A stretch of 64,000 nt of DNA from Pseudogracilibacillus sp037892545. GTDB lineage: Bacteria > Bacillota > Bacilli > Bacillales > Amphibacillaceae. The notes under the pieces are model-generated. The model made no database searches. It was not told the origin of the DNA and worked only from the letters and a program-made list of their open reading frames with translations. Each line of letters begins with the position of its first letter. Position 1 is the first letter of the stretch. This document shows, piece after piece, positions 7,936 through 17,117 of this stretch. The stretch lies in assembly GCF_037892545.1 (NCBI RefSeq), contig NZ_JBBKBG010000009.1, forward strand, positions 1 to 64,000. Reading direction: 5' to 3'. Position numbers and translations under genes: made by a program.

Positions 7936-9666
7936 ATGAAAAATATATTGCTACAATTTGATTTTAAGCAAACGAGCGATCAAAATTCGGTCGTTTTCAC
8001 AGATCCTTTATATATGATCACGACAAATAAATTAGATGAAGTAGATTTTTGTATGAAACAAATCGAACAAGCTATACAAAACGGATATTATGTAGCAGGA
8101 TATTTTAGTTATGAAGTGGCATATTCATTTTATGATGTAGACATCAAACATCAAAATGAGTCTATGCCACTTCTTTCCTTCGGTGTTTTTTCATCCCCTA
8201 CATCTATCCCAAAAAGTGATTTATTTGGTGAATACGATGTAACAAACTGGAACATGAAAGTAACGAAAGATGATTACGAAAAAAATTTCCAACGTGTCAT
8301 GGAAGCAATTGAAAACGGTGTAACGGAACAAGTAAACTACACGATTCCTTTTGAAGCAAATTTCACTGGTAATAGTTATCAATATTATCAAGATTTAAAA
8401 AATGCACAACAATCTCTTTATAGTGCTTATTTGCGTTTCGATGATGTGGATATTTTATCTGTTTCTCCAGAATTATTTTTTCATTACAAAGAAGATGCGA
8501 TCAAAGTTCGTCCAATGAAAGGTACGGTTAAACGAGGCAAAACATTCGAAGAAGATCAAAAAAATTATACGTATTTACGTTCATCTGAAAAAGATCGATA
8601 TGAAAATAAGTTAATCACAACATTAATGGAGAAAGAACTCGAGCAAGTAGCTGAAAAGGATTCGATTCACGTGACAGAGGCGTTTACAGTTGAAAAATAT
8701 CCAACTGTTTATCAAATGACATCAACCATTATGGGAAAAGTAAAAGAATCCATTACGATAACAGAATTGTTCAAGCGATTATTTCCTTGTGGTTCTATTT
8801 CTGGCACACCAAAAAAGGCGACTTTAAAGTTAATCGCGAATGTAGAGCCGTATCCACGTCATGTATATTGTGGTGCCATCGGTTATTTCAGTCCACATAA
8901 TGAAGCTATTTTTAATGTACCGATACGTACTGTTGCGATTGATCGACAAAATGGGATTGCTACCTATGGTGCAGGTGGGGCTATAACGAGGAAATCTACT
9001 GTTGAAGGTGAATATGAAGAGGTTCATACGAAAACAAATGTATTAACCTATAGAGAACCGCCATTTCAATTAATTGAAACGATCGGTTTACAGGATGGGG
9101 AATGGCTTTTTTTAAAAGAGCATAAAGAAAGATTAAAAAATTCGGCAGCCTATTTCGACTTTGCCTTTTCATTAGATAAACTTGATGCCATTTTACAGCA
9201 ATATAAAGATAAACACCCTACAGGTCTTTTCCGTCTTCGTTGTTTATTATATCCAAATGGACACATAAAACATGAAATTTTTCCTTTAAAAGCAACGAAT
9301 AATGTAAAAGTAGTCTTAGCTTCGAATAGCATCGATAGTCATAATCCATTTTTATATCATAAAACAACTAACCGTCGTTTTTATGAAGCATTTCAACACG
9401 ACGATTATTTTGATACGCTACTATGGAACGAACGTGGTGAAATTACGGAGTTTACCATCGGAAATATCGTGATTGAATTAAATGGTGAAAAATTTACCCC
9501 TCCTGTTACTTCCGGACTGCTAAATGGTACGTTTCGTAGGCGACTTGTACGAGATGGTGTTGTAAAGGAAAAAGTTCTTTTCAAAGAGGATATAATATCT
9601 GCGGACGCTATTTGGTTCATTAATAGTGTACGCCAATGGATCAAGGTAGAGCTAGTTAATATCTAA
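7936..9666 (+). CDS. pabBC: Bifunctional aminodeoxychorismate synthase I / aminodeoxychorismate lyase (PabB-PabC fusion)
   Basis: A 576-residue fusion for p-aminobenzoate synthesis in the folate pathway. Residues 1 to about 370 are the chorismate-binding PabB module, with VRPMKGTVKRG, CGSISGTPK and YGAGGAIT. The rest is a class IV aminotransferase-fold lyase (PabC) with LLWNERGEITEFTIGN and a late TSGLLNGTFR. PabB needs a glutaminase subunit (PabA/TrpG), and none is encoded in this window. I chose ATG 7936, five bases after GGTGA; ATG 7924 directly abuts the ygzB stop and has a weaker site. A clear terminator follows. Confidence 0.9.
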   Translation: MKNILLQFDFKQTSDQNSVVFTDPLYMITTNKLDEVDFCMKQIEQAIQNGYYVAGYFSYEVAYSFYDVDIKHQNESMPLLSFGVFSSPTSIPKSDLFGEYDVTNWNMKVTKDDYEKNFQRVMEAIENGVTEQVNYTIPFEANFTGNSYQYYQDLKNAQQSLYSAYLRFDDVDILSVSPELFFHYKEDAIKVRPMKGTVKRGKTFEEDQKNYTYLRSSEKDRYENKLITTLMEKELEQVAEKDSIHVTEAFTVEKYPTVYQMTSTIMGKVKESITITELFKRLFPCGSISGTPKKATLKLIANVEPYPRHVYCGAIGYFSPHNEAIFNVPIRTVAIDRQNGIATYGAGGAITRKSTVEGEYEEVHTKTNVLTYREPPFQLIETIGLQDGEWLFLKEHKERLKNSAAYFDFAFSLDKLDAILQQYKDKHPTGLFRLRCLLYPNGHIKHEIFPLKATNNVKVVLASNSIDSHNPFLYHKTTNRRFYEAFQHDDYFDTLLWNERGEITEFTIGNIVIELNGEKFTPPVTSGLLNGTFRRRLVRDGVVKEKVLFKEDIISADAIWFINSVRQWIKVELVNI

Positions 9667-9696
9667 TTTTCCGTTTTTTCAAAGTTACATATTATG

Positions 9697-9739
9697 ATCC
9701 GCCTCTATAATCGTTAAGCAATGATGGAGGTGGATTTTT
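9697..9739 (+). terminator. Terminator of ygzB-pabBC
   Basis: ATCCGCCTC at 9697-9705 pairs with GAGGTGGAT at 9727-9735 (one G-U), followed by a T-run. Confidence 0.75.
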
Positions 9740-9820
9740 CTTTATTTTTAATAAGTGTGAATCTAAAATAATTCGGCTCATCACATATTATATACGATAT
9801 GAGGTAAATTTCGAGTGTAT

Positions 9821-9868
9821 AAAAAATGGCCATGTTCTACCTTTATAGGCAAACATGACCATTTTTTT
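9821..9868. terminator. Terminator of perR, possibly bidirectional
   Basis: AAAAAATGGCCATGTT and AACATGACCATTTTTT arms (one mismatch) carry T-runs on both strands. It lies just past the perR stop. Confidence 0.8.
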
Positions 9869-9894
9869 AATATAAAATTCTTTACGTTCTTATT

Positions 9895-10332
9895 TTATTG
9901 TACTTTAGTTTCTGAACACTCTTTACACTTACCGTATAATTCCATACGATGATGACTTATATCAAAGCCACTCACTTTTTCCGCTAATACTTCAATTTCG
10001 TCTAAAGGAGGATAATGGAAATCTTCAATCTTTCCACAAGTTTCACAAATGATATGATAATGCTCATGCATATTACTATCAAATCTACTTGATTCATCCC
10101 CATATGTTAATTCTTTCACTAAGCCAATTTCACGTAAAATACGTAAATTATTGTAAACTGTTGCAACACTAATATTCGGAAATTTCGTTTCTAGTGCTTT
10201 GTAAATGTCATCTGCTGTTGGATGTTCCATCGACGTAAGTAAATATTCAAGAACCGCATGACGTTGTGGTGTGATCCGAACGCCAGACCTTTTTAATGTT
10301 TCAATCGCAATTTGCATCTTATCGTCTAGCAT
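9895..10332 (-). CDS. perR: Peroxide-sensing repressor PerR
   Basis: A 146-residue Fur-family repressor that derepresses peroxide defence when H2O2 oxidises its metal-site histidines. It has a winged helix with RITPQRHAVLEYL and ISVATVYNNLRIL, then the metal site SRFDSNMHEHYHIICETC and two CxxC pairs (CETC, CKEC) for structural zinc. ATG 10332 sits seven bases after GAGGTG; upstream in-frame GTG and ATG codons overlap that site. The assignment to PerR rather than Fur rests on the bcp-perR-ygzB neighbourhood and the PerR-type box in its own promoter. ahpCF at 48.8 kb has a similar box. Confidence 0.93.
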   Translation of the reverse strand: MLDDKMQIAIETLKRSGVRITPQRHAVLEYLLTSMEHPTADDIYKALETKFPNISVATVYNNLRILREIGLVKELTYGDESSRFDSNMHEHYHIICETCGKIEDFHYPPLDEIEVLAEKVSGFDISHHRMELYGKCKECSETKVQ

Positions 10333-10377
10333 CGTCATGCACCTCACTTTCACTCAAATTTTCATAATCCATGCAGA

Positions 10378-10392
10378 TTATAATGATTATTA
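10378..10392 (-). promoter_or_regulatory. PerR box in the perR promoter
   Basis: TTATAATGATTATTA differs from the consensus TTATAATNATTATAA at one position. It lies right after the -10 box, so PerR bound here would repress its own gene. Confidence 0.8.
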
Positions 10393-10394
10393 AT

Positions 10395-10424
10395 AGTGTA
10401 CATCCTCTGATGGCTTCTTGTCAA
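10395..10424 (-). promoter_or_regulatory. perR promoter
   Basis: The -35 TTGACA (10419-10424), an 18-bp spacer and the -10 TACACT (10395-10400), read on the minus strand. Confidence 0.65.
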
Positions 10425-10519
10425 TTTATAAACACTTTCAATCGATAATAAGTATTAAGACAAATAGACCCATCCACATGTCATTCAAAACAAATGAGAA
10501 TTTTATATTCTATTGAGAA

Positions 10520-11077
10520 TTACATATCAACTTGTAATGGAATTTCTGGTCCACCTAGTTCATAGTTCACATATCTTGCTGCAACAAATAAATAATCAGA
10601 TAAGCGATTTAAATACGAAATGGACAATGTGTCTTGTAGTTCATCTTGTACAGCTACAGCCATTCTTTCTGCGCGTCTTACGATGGTACGTGCTAAATGT
10701 AGTGCACTAGATGCATTATTCCCAGAAGGCAAGATAAACTGTGTTAATGGAGGTAGAATTTCACTCCATTCATCAATTTGTTCTTCTAATTCTGTTATAT
10801 GCGCTTCCTTTAACTTCCATGCAACTTCACGATCACTCGGTGTTGATAATTCAGCACCAACATGGAATAATACGGTTTGTACTCTGTACAGCTTTTCTAA
10901 AAATGCTTCTTTTTTATCCCAATCTCGTTCATGGATATAACTTAATGCTAAACCTATCATAGAGTTTGCTTCATCACATGTACCATAAGCTTCAACTCTA
11001 GAATCGGTTTTTGCCACACGTTTTCCATATACAAGAGAAGTTGTTCCTTTATCACCTGAACGTGTATATATACGCAT
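10520..11077 (-). CDS. Cob(I)alamin adenosyltransferase, PduO/MMAB type
   Basis: A 185-residue enzyme that transfers adenosyl from ATP to cob(I)alamin to make coenzyme B12. The N-terminal MRIYTRSGDKGTTSL is the ATP-binding signature of PduO-type transferases. It is followed by RVEAYGTCDEANS, LPSG.NASSALHLARTIVRRAER and SDYLFVAARY, all diagnostic. The start has GGGGGAGAAGG. The length is normal. It lies between bcp and perR, where B. subtilis has no such gene, so this is a local insertion into conserved order. It is probably transcribed with bcp (13-base gap). No B12-dependent enzyme is visible here. Confidence 0.93.
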   Translation of the reverse strand: MRIYTRSGDKGTTSLVYGKRVAKTDSRVEAYGTCDEANSMIGLALSYIHERDWDKKEAFLEKLYRVQTVLFHVGAELSTPSDREVAWKLKEAHITELEEQIDEWSEILPPLTQFILPSGNNASSALHLARTIVRRAERMAVAVQDELQDTLSISYLNRLSDYLFVAARYVNYELGGPEIPLQVDM

Positions 11078-11090
11078 CCTTCTCCCCCTT

Positions 11091-11558
11091 TTATGATAGC
11101 TCTTTTACATCTTCTAATGTTTGAGCGATATGTTCTTTCACTTTTACTTTACGGTATACTTTTTGAACGATACCTTCCTTATCAATAATAAAAGTAGAAC
11201 GTTCAATCCCGTAAAATTCTTTTCCAAACATTTTCTTTAATTTCCACACACCGTATTGTTCTGCCACTTCATGTGTTGTATCTGCCAATAATGGGAATGG
11301 AAGATCATGCTTATCGATAAATTTCTGATGTCGTTCTATCGGATCTGGACTTATTCCTAAAATAACCGTATTTATATCTTTAAATTGTGTATAATTATCT
11401 CTAAAATCACATGCTTGTGTGGTACAACCTGGTGTCATATCTTTCGGGTAAAAGTATAAAACGACGTTCTTCCCACGGTAATCTGATAACGTAATTTTTT
11501 CACCATCTTGATTATCTAATGTAAAATTAGGTGCTTCTTTTCCTACTTCCACTGTCAT
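11091..11558 (-). CDS. bcp: Thioredoxin-dependent peroxiredoxin, Bcp/PrxQ type
   Basis: A 155-residue cytosolic peroxiredoxin reducing hydrogen and lipid peroxides. It has VLYFYPKDMTPGCTTQACDF, where the first Cys is peroxidatic and the second, five residues later, is resolving, as in atypical two-Cys PrxQ proteins. GISPDP and ERSTFIIDKEG follow. ATG 11558 sits after GGAGG with an eight-base gap; the longer frame starts inside the ribosome binding site. The bcp-perR link is conserved in B. subtilis (ygaF-perR). I see no clear PerR box directly upstream. Confidence 0.92.
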   Translation of the reverse strand: MTVEVGKEAPNFTLDNQDGEKITLSDYRGKNVVLYFYPKDMTPGCTTQACDFRDNYTQFKDINTVILGISPDPIERHQKFIDKHDLPFPLLADTTHEVAEQYGVWKLKKMFGKEFYGIERSTFIIDKEGIVQKVYRKVKVKEHIAQTLEDVKELS

Positions 11559-11644
11559 CCTAAATACCTCCATTTTATTTTACAAGTATTTCTTTCATCT
11601 TATCATATACTAGAAAGGGATTTCATTTTAAAAAGATTTTATCA

Positions 11645-13252
11645 TTACGATGAACCATTAAAATATTGCCGAAAAATTTTTTCAGGCAATATAGGTGTTT
11701 CTATAAAAGCACTCTGTTTATGAAGACGTTCTGTTAATTTATGTGCATCTTTTCCATATGGCCCAACATTTAACACTGGTGCTTGTAATTGTTTCATCGC
11801 TTCAAAAGGGATCGAATATCCATTCCCCCAACGTGGACAATTAATGGCATATGTTTTCCAACCTTCATCATGTATATCATAATTCACATAACTTAAATCA
11901 CAAATACCGTTAAAATAATGAATGTGTGATACTTGTTTCTTAAAATCCTCTTGCATCGTTTCCTTGATAATGGTAACTAGTTTTTTTATCCCATTGTCAT
12001 TTGAACTATTGACTGCTGGATAATATGGTGGTGCAAAAAAGAGAATGACAATCGGAGCTAATTCTTTACAGCTTGCCATTAATCGGTCGACCATCATCGT
12101 AACTGCCATTCGATCATCAAATATTTGTTCTTCCAATTGAATCAAATGACGTATCTTTCCTTCCCCATATTTTTTTATCGCATAAGCATATAACTGCTCA
12201 TATGTCATCACATTGATGTTTCCAATCGGGGTTATATGTTGACGTTCACATAATTGATGATAGGATCGCTCACATTTTTCTATTGCTTGTTGAACAATCC
12301 GTTCAAATTTTGTCATAACATCCTCAGCTGATTGCTTCATCACTTGCACATTAAAATATGCTGCAACATGGTGGGACGTTTGAGTAGAGTAATCTTTTTT
12401 CAAATCGACTACTTGTAAACAGGTTGGCAATGGTGTTGTTTCTCCATAAACCGTTTCTTGAAATTGTTCATTAAATTCCATTGCACTCGTTATAAACGAT
12501 GTCATATAATGCGCATTTATACCATTTAAAGGTTCACCTGCATGTGTTTCAATTCCGTAACTTAATGCAGTTGGCATTAATTTCCCGATTGACCCTGTAT
12601 ATATATAATAAGATAAATCGTTTGGCTTTTGCTTAAAGGATGGTTCACTATTTAAAAATAGAATAAATGTTAATGATTGAGTCTCTTGTAATGTTGCTAT
12701 ATATTCCACAGCTGCCCTCATACCATCTGAATTCACCTCTTCATCTGGTACACTTAATAATAATATGTTGATTGGCCATTGCTCGATGGACGCTTTTTCT
12801 ATTATCGAAAGATGCAAGGCCAATCCCATTTTCATATCCATTGTGCCTCTTCCAAATAAATATGCTTCACTTTGAAGGTCAGCTCGTACTTCCGAAGATA
12901 CATCATGTATGTTTTCAAATAATGCTTGCTCTAACGCATATGGGTCACATGCGATCCTTTCTAATGCCCCATATTCTCTCGTATGAACGGTATCAAAATG
13001 ACTCATTAATACGATCGTATTGGCTGTTTTTTCTGTACGATATAATGCACTAACTGCCTGTCTCCCTTTCTTTGCATCGATGAGTTGAATATGTGTCGGG
13101 TTATGGACAAAATAAGGTACGTCCATTATTAACTCCTGCAAAAATTCTGGAAATTTCTTTTCTCCTTCCGTCCCTGTTCGACTCTCAAATTTCACTAATT
13201 GAATGAGTAACTGTTCCAATTGCTCTCGACTACTCCATTTCATTTGTTTCAC
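11645..13252 (-). CDS. rocB: RocB, M20-family peptidase-like arginine-utilisation protein
   Basis: A 535-residue protein matching RocB of the Roc arginine/ornithine pathway. Metal-ligand motifs of the M20 fold are intact: MSHFDTVH (about 90), GRGTMDMKMG (about 135) and PDEEVNSDG (about 170). The exact reaction of RocB is not established. The start is GTG 13252, eight bases after TGGAGGG; the ATG at 13270 overlaps that site. The gene diverges from rocD across about 95 bases, and the shared region holds the symmetrical TATAATTATA that could serve both directions. I see no SigL (-24/-12) promoter, unlike the SigL/RocR control known in B. subtilis. Confidence 0.88.
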   Translation of the reverse strand: MKQMKWSSREQLEQLLIQLVKFESRTGTEGEKKFPEFLQELIMDVPYFVHNPTHIQLIDAKKGRQAVSALYRTEKTANTIVLMSHFDTVHTREYGALERIACDPYALEQALFENIHDVSSEVRADLQSEAYLFGRGTMDMKMGLALHLSIIEKASIEQWPINILLLSVPDEEVNSDGMRAAVEYIATLQETQSLTFILFLNSEPSFKQKPNDLSYYIYTGSIGKLMPTALSYGIETHAGEPLNGINAHYMTSFITSAMEFNEQFQETVYGETTPLPTCLQVVDLKKDYSTQTSHHVAAYFNVQVMKQSAEDVMTKFERIVQQAIEKCERSYHQLCERQHITPIGNINVMTYEQLYAYAIKKYGEGKIRHLIQLEEQIFDDRMAVTMMVDRLMASCKELAPIVILFFAPPYYPAVNSSNDNGIKKLVTIIKETMQEDFKKQVSHIHYFNGICDLSYVNYDIHDEGWKTYAINCPRWGNGYSIPFEAMKQLQAPVLNVGPYGKDAHKLTERLHKQSAFIETPILPEKIFRQYFNGSS

Positions 13253-13347
13253 GATAGGTTCCCTCCACATATAATGACTTATGCTATAATTATACCAAAC
13301 ATCATTGTCGAAACATTCCTAATTCAATGAAATGGAGGGATTTTTAT

Positions 13348-14541
13348 ATGAATAAGAGTGAAAGAGTGATCCAACAAACAGAAAAATACGGTGCAAATAA
13401 CTATCATCCATTACCTATTGTCATTCATAAAGCAGAAGGGGTGTGGGTAGAGGATTGTGAAGGAAATCATTATATGGATTTATTAAGTGCCTATTCTTCT
13501 GTCAATCAAGGACATCGTCATCCGAAAATTATCGCTGCTTTAAAAGAGCAAGCAGAACTTGTCACCCTTACATCTCGCGCATTTCATCATGATTTATTAG
13601 GTCCATGGTACGAAAAGATATGTACCTTAACGAATAAAGAGATGGCACTTCCGATGAATACTGGTGCTGAAGCTGTGGAAACAGCAATTAAAACAGCTAG
13701 AAGATGGGCATATGATGTAAAAGGAGTGCCAGAAAATAAAGCAAAAATTATTGCATGTGTAAATAATTTTCACGGTCGTACGATGGCAGCCATATCTTTA
13801 TCATCGGAAGAAAGTAATCAAAGAGGATTTGGCCCATTATTAGAGGGATGTGTAACAGTTCCTTTCGGTCATATAGATGCACTACGTGAGGCAATAAATG
13901 AACATACTGCAGCCTTTTTAATCGAACCGATTCAAGGTGAAGCAGGGGTGAACATTCCTCCAACAGGATTTTTAAAAGAAGCATATGAATTATGTAAGGA
14001 ACAAAATGTTTTATTTATTGCCGATGAAATTCAATCAGGTCTAGGAAGAAGTGGAAAATTATTCGCATCTGATTGGGATGAAGTGGAACCTGATATATAC
14101 ATTTTAGGAAAAGCATTAGGTGGTGGAGTTTTCCCTATATCTTGTATAACGGCAAACAAAGATATTCTCGGCGTGTTTGAACCTGGTTCACATGGCTCCA
14201 CTTTTGGTGGAAATCCATTAGCCTGTGCCGTTTCTATAGCTGCATTAGATGTAATAATCGATGAAAAATTACCCGAGCGGTCCAATGAACTAGGTACGTA
14301 TATGATGAAGGAATTAAAGAAGATCCACAACCCGATGATAAAAGAAGTCCGTGGCAGAGGTTTATTTATTGGCATGGAATTAACGGAACTTGCCAGACCA
14401 TATTGTGAAAAATTGAAAGAAGAAGGGTTGCTTTGCAAAGAAACACATGATAATGTCATTCGCTTTGCTCCACCACTCATCATTAAAAAAGAGGATTTAG
14501 ATTGGGCCATTGAAAGAATTAAAAAGGTACTATCCATATAA
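13348..14541 (+). CDS. rocD: Ornithine aminotransferase RocD
   Basis: A 397-residue PLP enzyme converting ornithine and 2-oxoglutarate to glutamate semialdehyde and glutamate. It has GAEAVETAIKTARRW, FHGRTMAA, the PLP aspartate in FIADEIQSGLGRSG and the Schiff-base lysine in LGKALGGGV (about residue 254). SHGSTFGGNPLACA is typical of ornithine rather than acetylornithine or GABA enzymes. ATG 13348 lies eight bases after GGAGGG; the longer frame to 13327 covers the ribosome binding site. Pairing with divergent rocB supports a catabolic role in arginine use. Confidence 0.9.
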   Translation: MNKSERVIQQTEKYGANNYHPLPIVIHKAEGVWVEDCEGNHYMDLLSAYSSVNQGHRHPKIIAALKEQAELVTLTSRAFHHDLLGPWYEKICTLTNKEMALPMNTGAEAVETAIKTARRWAYDVKGVPENKAKIIACVNNFHGRTMAAISLSSEESNQRGFGPLLEGCVTVPFGHIDALREAINEHTAAFLIEPIQGEAGVNIPPTGFLKEAYELCKEQNVLFIADEIQSGLGRSGKLFASDWDEVEPDIYILGKALGGGVFPISCITANKDILGVFEPGSHGSTFGGNPLACAVSIAALDVIIDEKLPERSNELGTYMMKELKKIHNPMIKEVRGRGLFIGMELTELARPYCEKLKEEGLLCKETHDNVIRFAPPLIIKKEDLDWAIERIKKVLSI

Positions 14542-14550
14542 AAAATAAAA

Positions 14551-14631
14551 GAACAAACATTTTATTTACTAGGGAAACACGAAGTAATGGATCCTTTCTC
14601 CCCTCTTCGTGTCTCCCTATGTTGTTTGTTC
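14551..14631. terminator. Nested hairpin between rocD and the ABC exporter gene
   Basis: The outer arms GAACAAACA/TTGTTTGTTC and inner arms AGGGAAACACGAAG/CTTCGTGTCTCCCT form an extended stem. T-rich sequence follows on the minus strand, so it probably ends the exporter transcript and perhaps rocD too. Confidence 0.7.
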
Positions 14632-14648
14632 CAATTTTCCTTGCATTA

Positions 14649-16415
14649 TTATTCGTTCACAACAGTAGCCTCATTATGAAAATCTTGCACTTGATACAAG
14701 TCATAATAACTTCCACGCTTCCGTAATAATTCCTCGTGTGATCCAACTTCGGTAATTTTTCCATGTTCAATGACGACAATACGATCCGCATGTGTAATCG
14801 TCGCTAAACGGTGCGCAACAACAAATGTCGTTCTTTCTTCTGACAACTTACTTAATGCTTCTTGTATCATATGTTCACTTTCTAAATCAAGTGCGGATGT
14901 TGCTTCATCAAAAATTAAAATGGGCGGATTTTTTAAAAATACCCGAGCGATCGCAACTCTTTGCTGTTGCCCACCAGATAATTTTACTCCTCGTTCACCG
15001 ACTAATGTGTCATATTGATTAGGTAGTGACATAATAAAATCATGTGCATTAGCCTTTTTTGCCGCTTCGATTACTTCTTCATCTGTCGCTTCAGGATTCC
15101 CCATTCGAATATTCATCGCAATGGATTCACTGAATAAAATATTGTCTTGTAACACCATACCAATATTATTTCTTAATGAACGTTGGGTCACATTCCTTAC
15201 ATCATGCCCGTCAACAGTTATCGAACCTTTTGTTACATCATAAAAACGTGGAATTAAGCTAATAAGTGTGGACTTTCCACCACCACTCATTCCAACAAGC
15301 GCAATCGTTTCCCCTTTTTTCACATGTAAGTTAATGTCGCTTAATACGTCTCCATCTTTTGCATCATAAGAAAAATGTACATCTTTCAACTGAATATTCC
15401 CTTCCACACGTCCCAGTTGTACAGCATCTTTTTTATCATCAATGTCATACGTTTCATTCATGAATTCAAATACACGATCAATCGAAGCGATAGATTGTGT
15501 CAGTACAGTAGAAGAATTAATTAAACGACGTAAAGGACTGTACACTCTTTCCATATATCCAGTAAAAGCAACCATCGTCCCAATCGTTAAATTACCATGA
15601 ATCACTTGATATCCTGCAAAAGTGATCACGAGTAATGGTGCTAAGTCTGTAATCGTGTTCGTCACAGCAAATGTTTTTGCGTTCCAATCCGTATGTTCTA
15701 TTGCTTTATCTAAAAAATGTTTGTTTCTTTTTGCAAATTGTTCCTGTTCATACTCTTCTAAGGCAAAACTTCTCGTCACCGATATACCTTGTACACGTTC
15801 ATGCAAATGACCTTGTACTTCTGCTAAAGCTTGGGAACGTTGGCGTGTTAAATCACGTAATTTTGCATAAAAATATTTTACCGAAAAACCGTATAGTGGG
15901 AATAAAATAATAGAAACAATGGTTAATTTTACATCCATCGTTAACATGATTACAACTGCAATAACGATGGTCACTAAATCTAACCAAACGTTCATCAATC
16001 CTGTGACGACAAAGTTTTTCGTTTGTTCGACATCATGAATGACACGAGAAATAATTTCTCCTGTTTTACTATTTGAATAATATTTCAAGCTCAAGCGTTG
16101 AATATGATCAAATGCCTTGTCCCGTATATCAAATAAAATTTTGCTACTTACTAATTGCGCTAAATATTGACGTAAATATTCGATTGGTGGACGTAATATT
16201 AGGAATACGCCAAACGAAATTCCCATCAACCATAATAATTTGGTTGTTTTTGCTGCTTCTGTCATATCCCCTTGGATAATATCATCAATGACAAATTTTA
16301 AAATAAGAGGAATAAATAATGGAATCGCAAACTTAAATATTCCAATAACAATAGTCCATATAATTTGACCCATATATGGTTTTACAAACTTCATATACTG
16401 CTTAATACTACTCAT
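14649..16415 (-). CDS. ygaD: ABC exporter half-transporter (YgaD type)
   Basis: A 588-residue fused membrane-ATPase ABC exporter that should work as a homodimer. There are six membrane helices in residues 1-310. The ATPase follows with Walker A GMSGGGKST (about 375), signature LSGGQQQRVAIARV (about 480), Walker B PILIFDEAT and H-loop VVAHRLAT. B. subtilis YgaD lies at the same place, downstream of ygaC. ATG 16415 overlaps the end of ygaC by eight bases, so the two are translationally coupled. The substrate is unknown; relatives export lipids or drugs. Confidence 0.88.
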   Translation of the reverse strand: MSSIKQYMKFVKPYMGQIIWTIVIGIFKFAIPLFIPLILKFVIDDIIQGDMTEAAKTTKLLWLMGISFGVFLILRPPIEYLRQYLAQLVSSKILFDIRDKAFDHIQRLSLKYYSNSKTGEIISRVIHDVEQTKNFVVTGLMNVWLDLVTIVIAVVIMLTMDVKLTIVSIILFPLYGFSVKYFYAKLRDLTRQRSQALAEVQGHLHERVQGISVTRSFALEEYEQEQFAKRNKHFLDKAIEHTDWNAKTFAVTNTITDLAPLLVITFAGYQVIHGNLTIGTMVAFTGYMERVYSPLRRLINSSTVLTQSIASIDRVFEFMNETYDIDDKKDAVQLGRVEGNIQLKDVHFSYDAKDGDVLSDINLHVKKGETIALVGMSGGGKSTLISLIPRFYDVTKGSITVDGHDVRNVTQRSLRNNIGMVLQDNILFSESIAMNIRMGNPEATDEEVIEAAKKANAHDFIMSLPNQYDTLVGERGVKLSGGQQQRVAIARVFLKNPPILIFDEATSALDLESEHMIQEALSKLSEERTTFVVAHRLATITHADRIVVIEHGKITEVGSHEELLRKRGSYYDLYQVQDFHNEATVVNE

Positions 16416-16935
16416 GCTCTCCATCTTCCTTTTCGATAACTTGTAACCATTTTTCAATAAATGATGGATGAAATGGACCTTTTCGCATTTCTATCCACTC
16501 GATTAATATTTCCTTATGCTCCATTACTTTTTGAACGACTGCTTCCTCATAATGGTATTGTTGTTGATGAAGCAAAAAATCTTCTTCATCCATTATGTTA
16601 TAAGCATATGATTCATCCACGATGATGTCGAGATCATAATCGATATACGTTATTTTTTTGTTGGCATACATAAATGGTGAGGCCATATTACAATAATAAT
16701 AATAGCTTTCACCAAACAATAAAATAATATTGAACCAATAACGATCATCAAAGTAAAAAATGGCTGGTTCTTTCGTTCGCCATCGTTTTTTGTTTCGTTC
16801 TACTACCATCGTGCGATTATTCTTTCCAATTACGATATTTGTATCGGTATATAAAATTTCATTCGTTTCCCAACGACGATGAAGGGACTTATCATGTTTC
16901 AAACTCTCGATTGAGATAGTCGAACCTTTATTCAT
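16408..16935 (-). CDS. ygaC: DUF402 nucleoside tri-/diphosphate phosphatase (YgaC/Ntdp)
   Basis: A 175-residue protein of the DUF402 family, whose characterised member is the S. aureus nucleoside tri- and diphosphatase Ntdp. Family segments are HRRWETNEIL, IVIGKNNRTMV, AIFYFDDRYWFNI, YYCNMASPF, ITYIDYDLDIIV and RKGPFHPSFIEKW; the Asp/Glu-rich YIDYDLD holds the likely metal ligands. An AAAGGGTG site precedes the ATG. It is followed, with overlap, by ygaD. In B. subtilis ygaB lies between sspE and ygaC; here no ygaB is seen. Confidence 0.88.
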   Translation of the reverse strand: MNKGSTISIESLKHDKSLHRRWETNEILYTDTNIVIGKNNRTMVVERNKKRWRTKEPAIFYFDDRYWFNIILLFGESYYYYCNMASPFMYANKKITYIDYDLDIIVDESYAYNIMDEEDFLLHQQQYHYEEAVVQKVMEHKEILIEWIEMRKGPFHPSFIEKWLQVIEKEDGEHE

Positions 16936-17032
16936 GTAACATACACCCTTTCTATTGGATGTATTACCAAGTATACCATGTTGTATGTTTTAAGAAAGTT
17001 TGCTGTTTGTAAATGGGGTATGTATAAAAGGA

Positions 17033-17080
17033 AAAAAGTACAATGAGAGGTCCATTTTGAACCTTCTCATTGTACTTTTA
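17033..17080 (-). terminator. Terminator of the gamma-type SASP gene
   Basis: The 13-bp arms AGTACAATGAGA and TCTCATTGTACT continue into a short GG/CC inner pair. A T-run follows on the minus strand. Confidence 0.85.
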
Positions 17081-17117
17081 TGTTTATGGGGCGTGTTCAC
17101 TTGCAGTTTGCTTTTAT

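Noticed and set aside
13253..13347. SigL (-24/-12) promoter for rocD or rocB
   Set aside because: No TGGCAC-N5-TTGCW element on either strand of the short divergent region.
16408..16457. Longer ygaD start at 16457
   Set aside because: It would overlap ygaC by 50 bases and lacks a ribosome binding site; ATG 16415 follows a purine-rich site.
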